Positions 63,539-64,000 of a stretch of 64,000 bases of DNA are shown here, one piece after another. The notes beneath the pieces were generated by a model. The model saw only the letters and a program-made list of their open reading frames with translations. It did no database searches and was not told the origin of the DNA. The translations under genes and the position numbers were made by a program. Location of the stretch: assembly GCA_022870745.1 (NCBI GenBank), contig CP085323.1, positions 1,240,001 through 1,304,000 on the forward strand, given 5' to 3'. The stretch's first letter is position 1. The number at the start of each line of letters is the position of its first letter. The DNA is from Silvibacterium acidisoli. GTDB lineage: Bacteria > Acidobacteriota > Terriglobia > Terriglobales > Acidobacteriaceae.

Positions 63539-64000
63539 CTATTCGGCGACAGCGTTTCCGATCGATCTCAGGTTCGTCGGTCTTTCCCCCGAACGCATTG
63601 AAGTGCCTGGTTGCGGCGCCGGAGCTTGTCCTGGCAGACGCCCAGCGCCGATCGCAGAACCCAGCGGACGCAGTTGCATCGCGGTCTGCGGAACATGGGG
63701 CTGGTGCATGGTCACAATCAGGGCCACCGCAGAGTTCGCGCCCAGGCAACGGTAGGCGTGGGGCGTGCTGGCATCGAAATAGACGCTGTCGCCTACGCCC
63801 ATGGTGTGGACCTTGTCGCCGTGCTTGATCTCCAGTTCACCCTCGAGCATGAATAGAAACTCGTACCCTGGGTGCACGTGTGGACGAATCTCCGTCGCCG
63901 ACTTCAGAGGGATGAATTCCGCGTAATACGGGTCCAGATGGCGGTCGGGAACCATATAGCCGAGGCTCTCGAAATAGTAGGTCGGGTCATCCACTCCTGT
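63539..64000 (-). CDS. Cupin domain protein, N-terminus beyond right edge
   Basis: Read from the window edge, the frame is open and gives TGVDDPTYYFESLGYMVPDR, then a cupin (YAEFIPLKSATEIRPHVHPG, EFLFMLEGELEIKHGDKVH, VGDSVYFDASTPHAYRC) and a Pro/Gln/Gly-rich tail. The conserved cupin metal ligands HVH, E and the final His are present. A GTG at 63994 could be a start, but the frame continues beyond the edge and the first residues fit the end of a helix-turn-helix linker, so it is probably the C-terminal part of an XRE-cupin regulator. It is convergent with the nucleotidase, with three bases between stops. Confidence 0.75.
   Translation of the reverse strand, partial: TGVDDPTYYFESLGYMVPDRHLDPYYAEFIPLKSATEIRPHVHPGYEFLFMLEGELEIKHGDKVHTMGVGDSVYFDASTPHAYRCLGANSAVALIVTMHQPHVPQTAMQLRPLGSAIGAGRLPGQAPAPQPGTSMRSGERPTNLRSIGNAVAE

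Overview
This 64 kb window looks like chromosomal DNA from a heterotrophic soil Acidobacteriota, probably family Acidobacteriaceae (the Terriglobus/Granulicella/Edaphobacter type). The lineage is inferred, because no rRNA gene is present. It rests on a roughly 60% GC composition, a giant Oar-type TonB-dependent receptor with an N-terminal carboxypeptidase-regulatory-like domain, many secreted esterases, peptidases and glycosidases, Gram-negative envelope genes (kdsA, OmpA family) and several small secreted proteins I recognise only as lineage-type hypotheticals. I see no tRNA, rRNA, insertion sequence, prophage block, integron or CRISPR array. Genes are dense on both strands and most convergent pairs share a strong bidirectional hairpin terminator.

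Layout. 0-9.3 kb: the 5' part of phoH (runs off the left edge), rpsT, a secreted S15 peptidase, a GAF-GGDEF diguanylate cyclase, a minus-strand operon of a cyclic-nucleotide-domain/DUF1003 membrane protein, a tannase/feruloyl esterase family enzyme and a secreted hypothetical, then another secreted hypothetical. 9.4-22.8 kb: pyrG, the TonB receptor, an envelope cluster (OmpA-like, DUF4230, kdsA), a 977-residue FAD/Fe-S oxidoreductase, a lipoprotein, and a ribH-nusB pair in which ribH carries an extra N-terminal domain. 23-34.3 kb: hsp20 and clpB (heat shock), a GH116-type glycosidase, glutathione peroxidase, an acyl-CoA thioesterase, an NTF2-like protein, an M29 aminopeptidase and two hypotheticals.

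34.4-37.5 kb holds the most interesting unit: cysM, a JAMM metallopeptidase, a MoaD/ThiS-like sulfur carrier and a MoeZ-type activating enzyme with a rhodanese domain. This matches the protein-thiocarboxylate route to cysteine known from Mycobacterium tuberculosis (CysM-Mec-CysO-MoeZ). Here the carrier gene encodes one cysteine after the Gly-Gly, so the primary translation product would be chemically identical to the pathway's carrier-cysteine intermediate.

37.5-50.3 kb: a three-gene operon (membrane protein, TetR regulator, epimerase) preceded by two near-identical 16-bp operators, a PIN-TRAM membrane protein, a fatty acid desaturase, a BaiN-type flavoprotein, several small proteins, frr, lipA, a lipoprotein cytochrome c pair, dacB and folP. 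50.3-64 kb: rplT and rpmI, a GH24 lysozyme, rpoD, a 57-residue membrane protein and dnaG (together a dnaG-rpoD unit), a DUF4143 ATPase with an inverted repeat and an apparently leaderless promoter, cysS, a metallo-beta-lactamase fold hydrolase, a decayed gene, a DPP-IV peptidase, a coiled-coil zinc-ribbon protein, a 5'-nucleotidase, and a cupin protein cut by the right edge.
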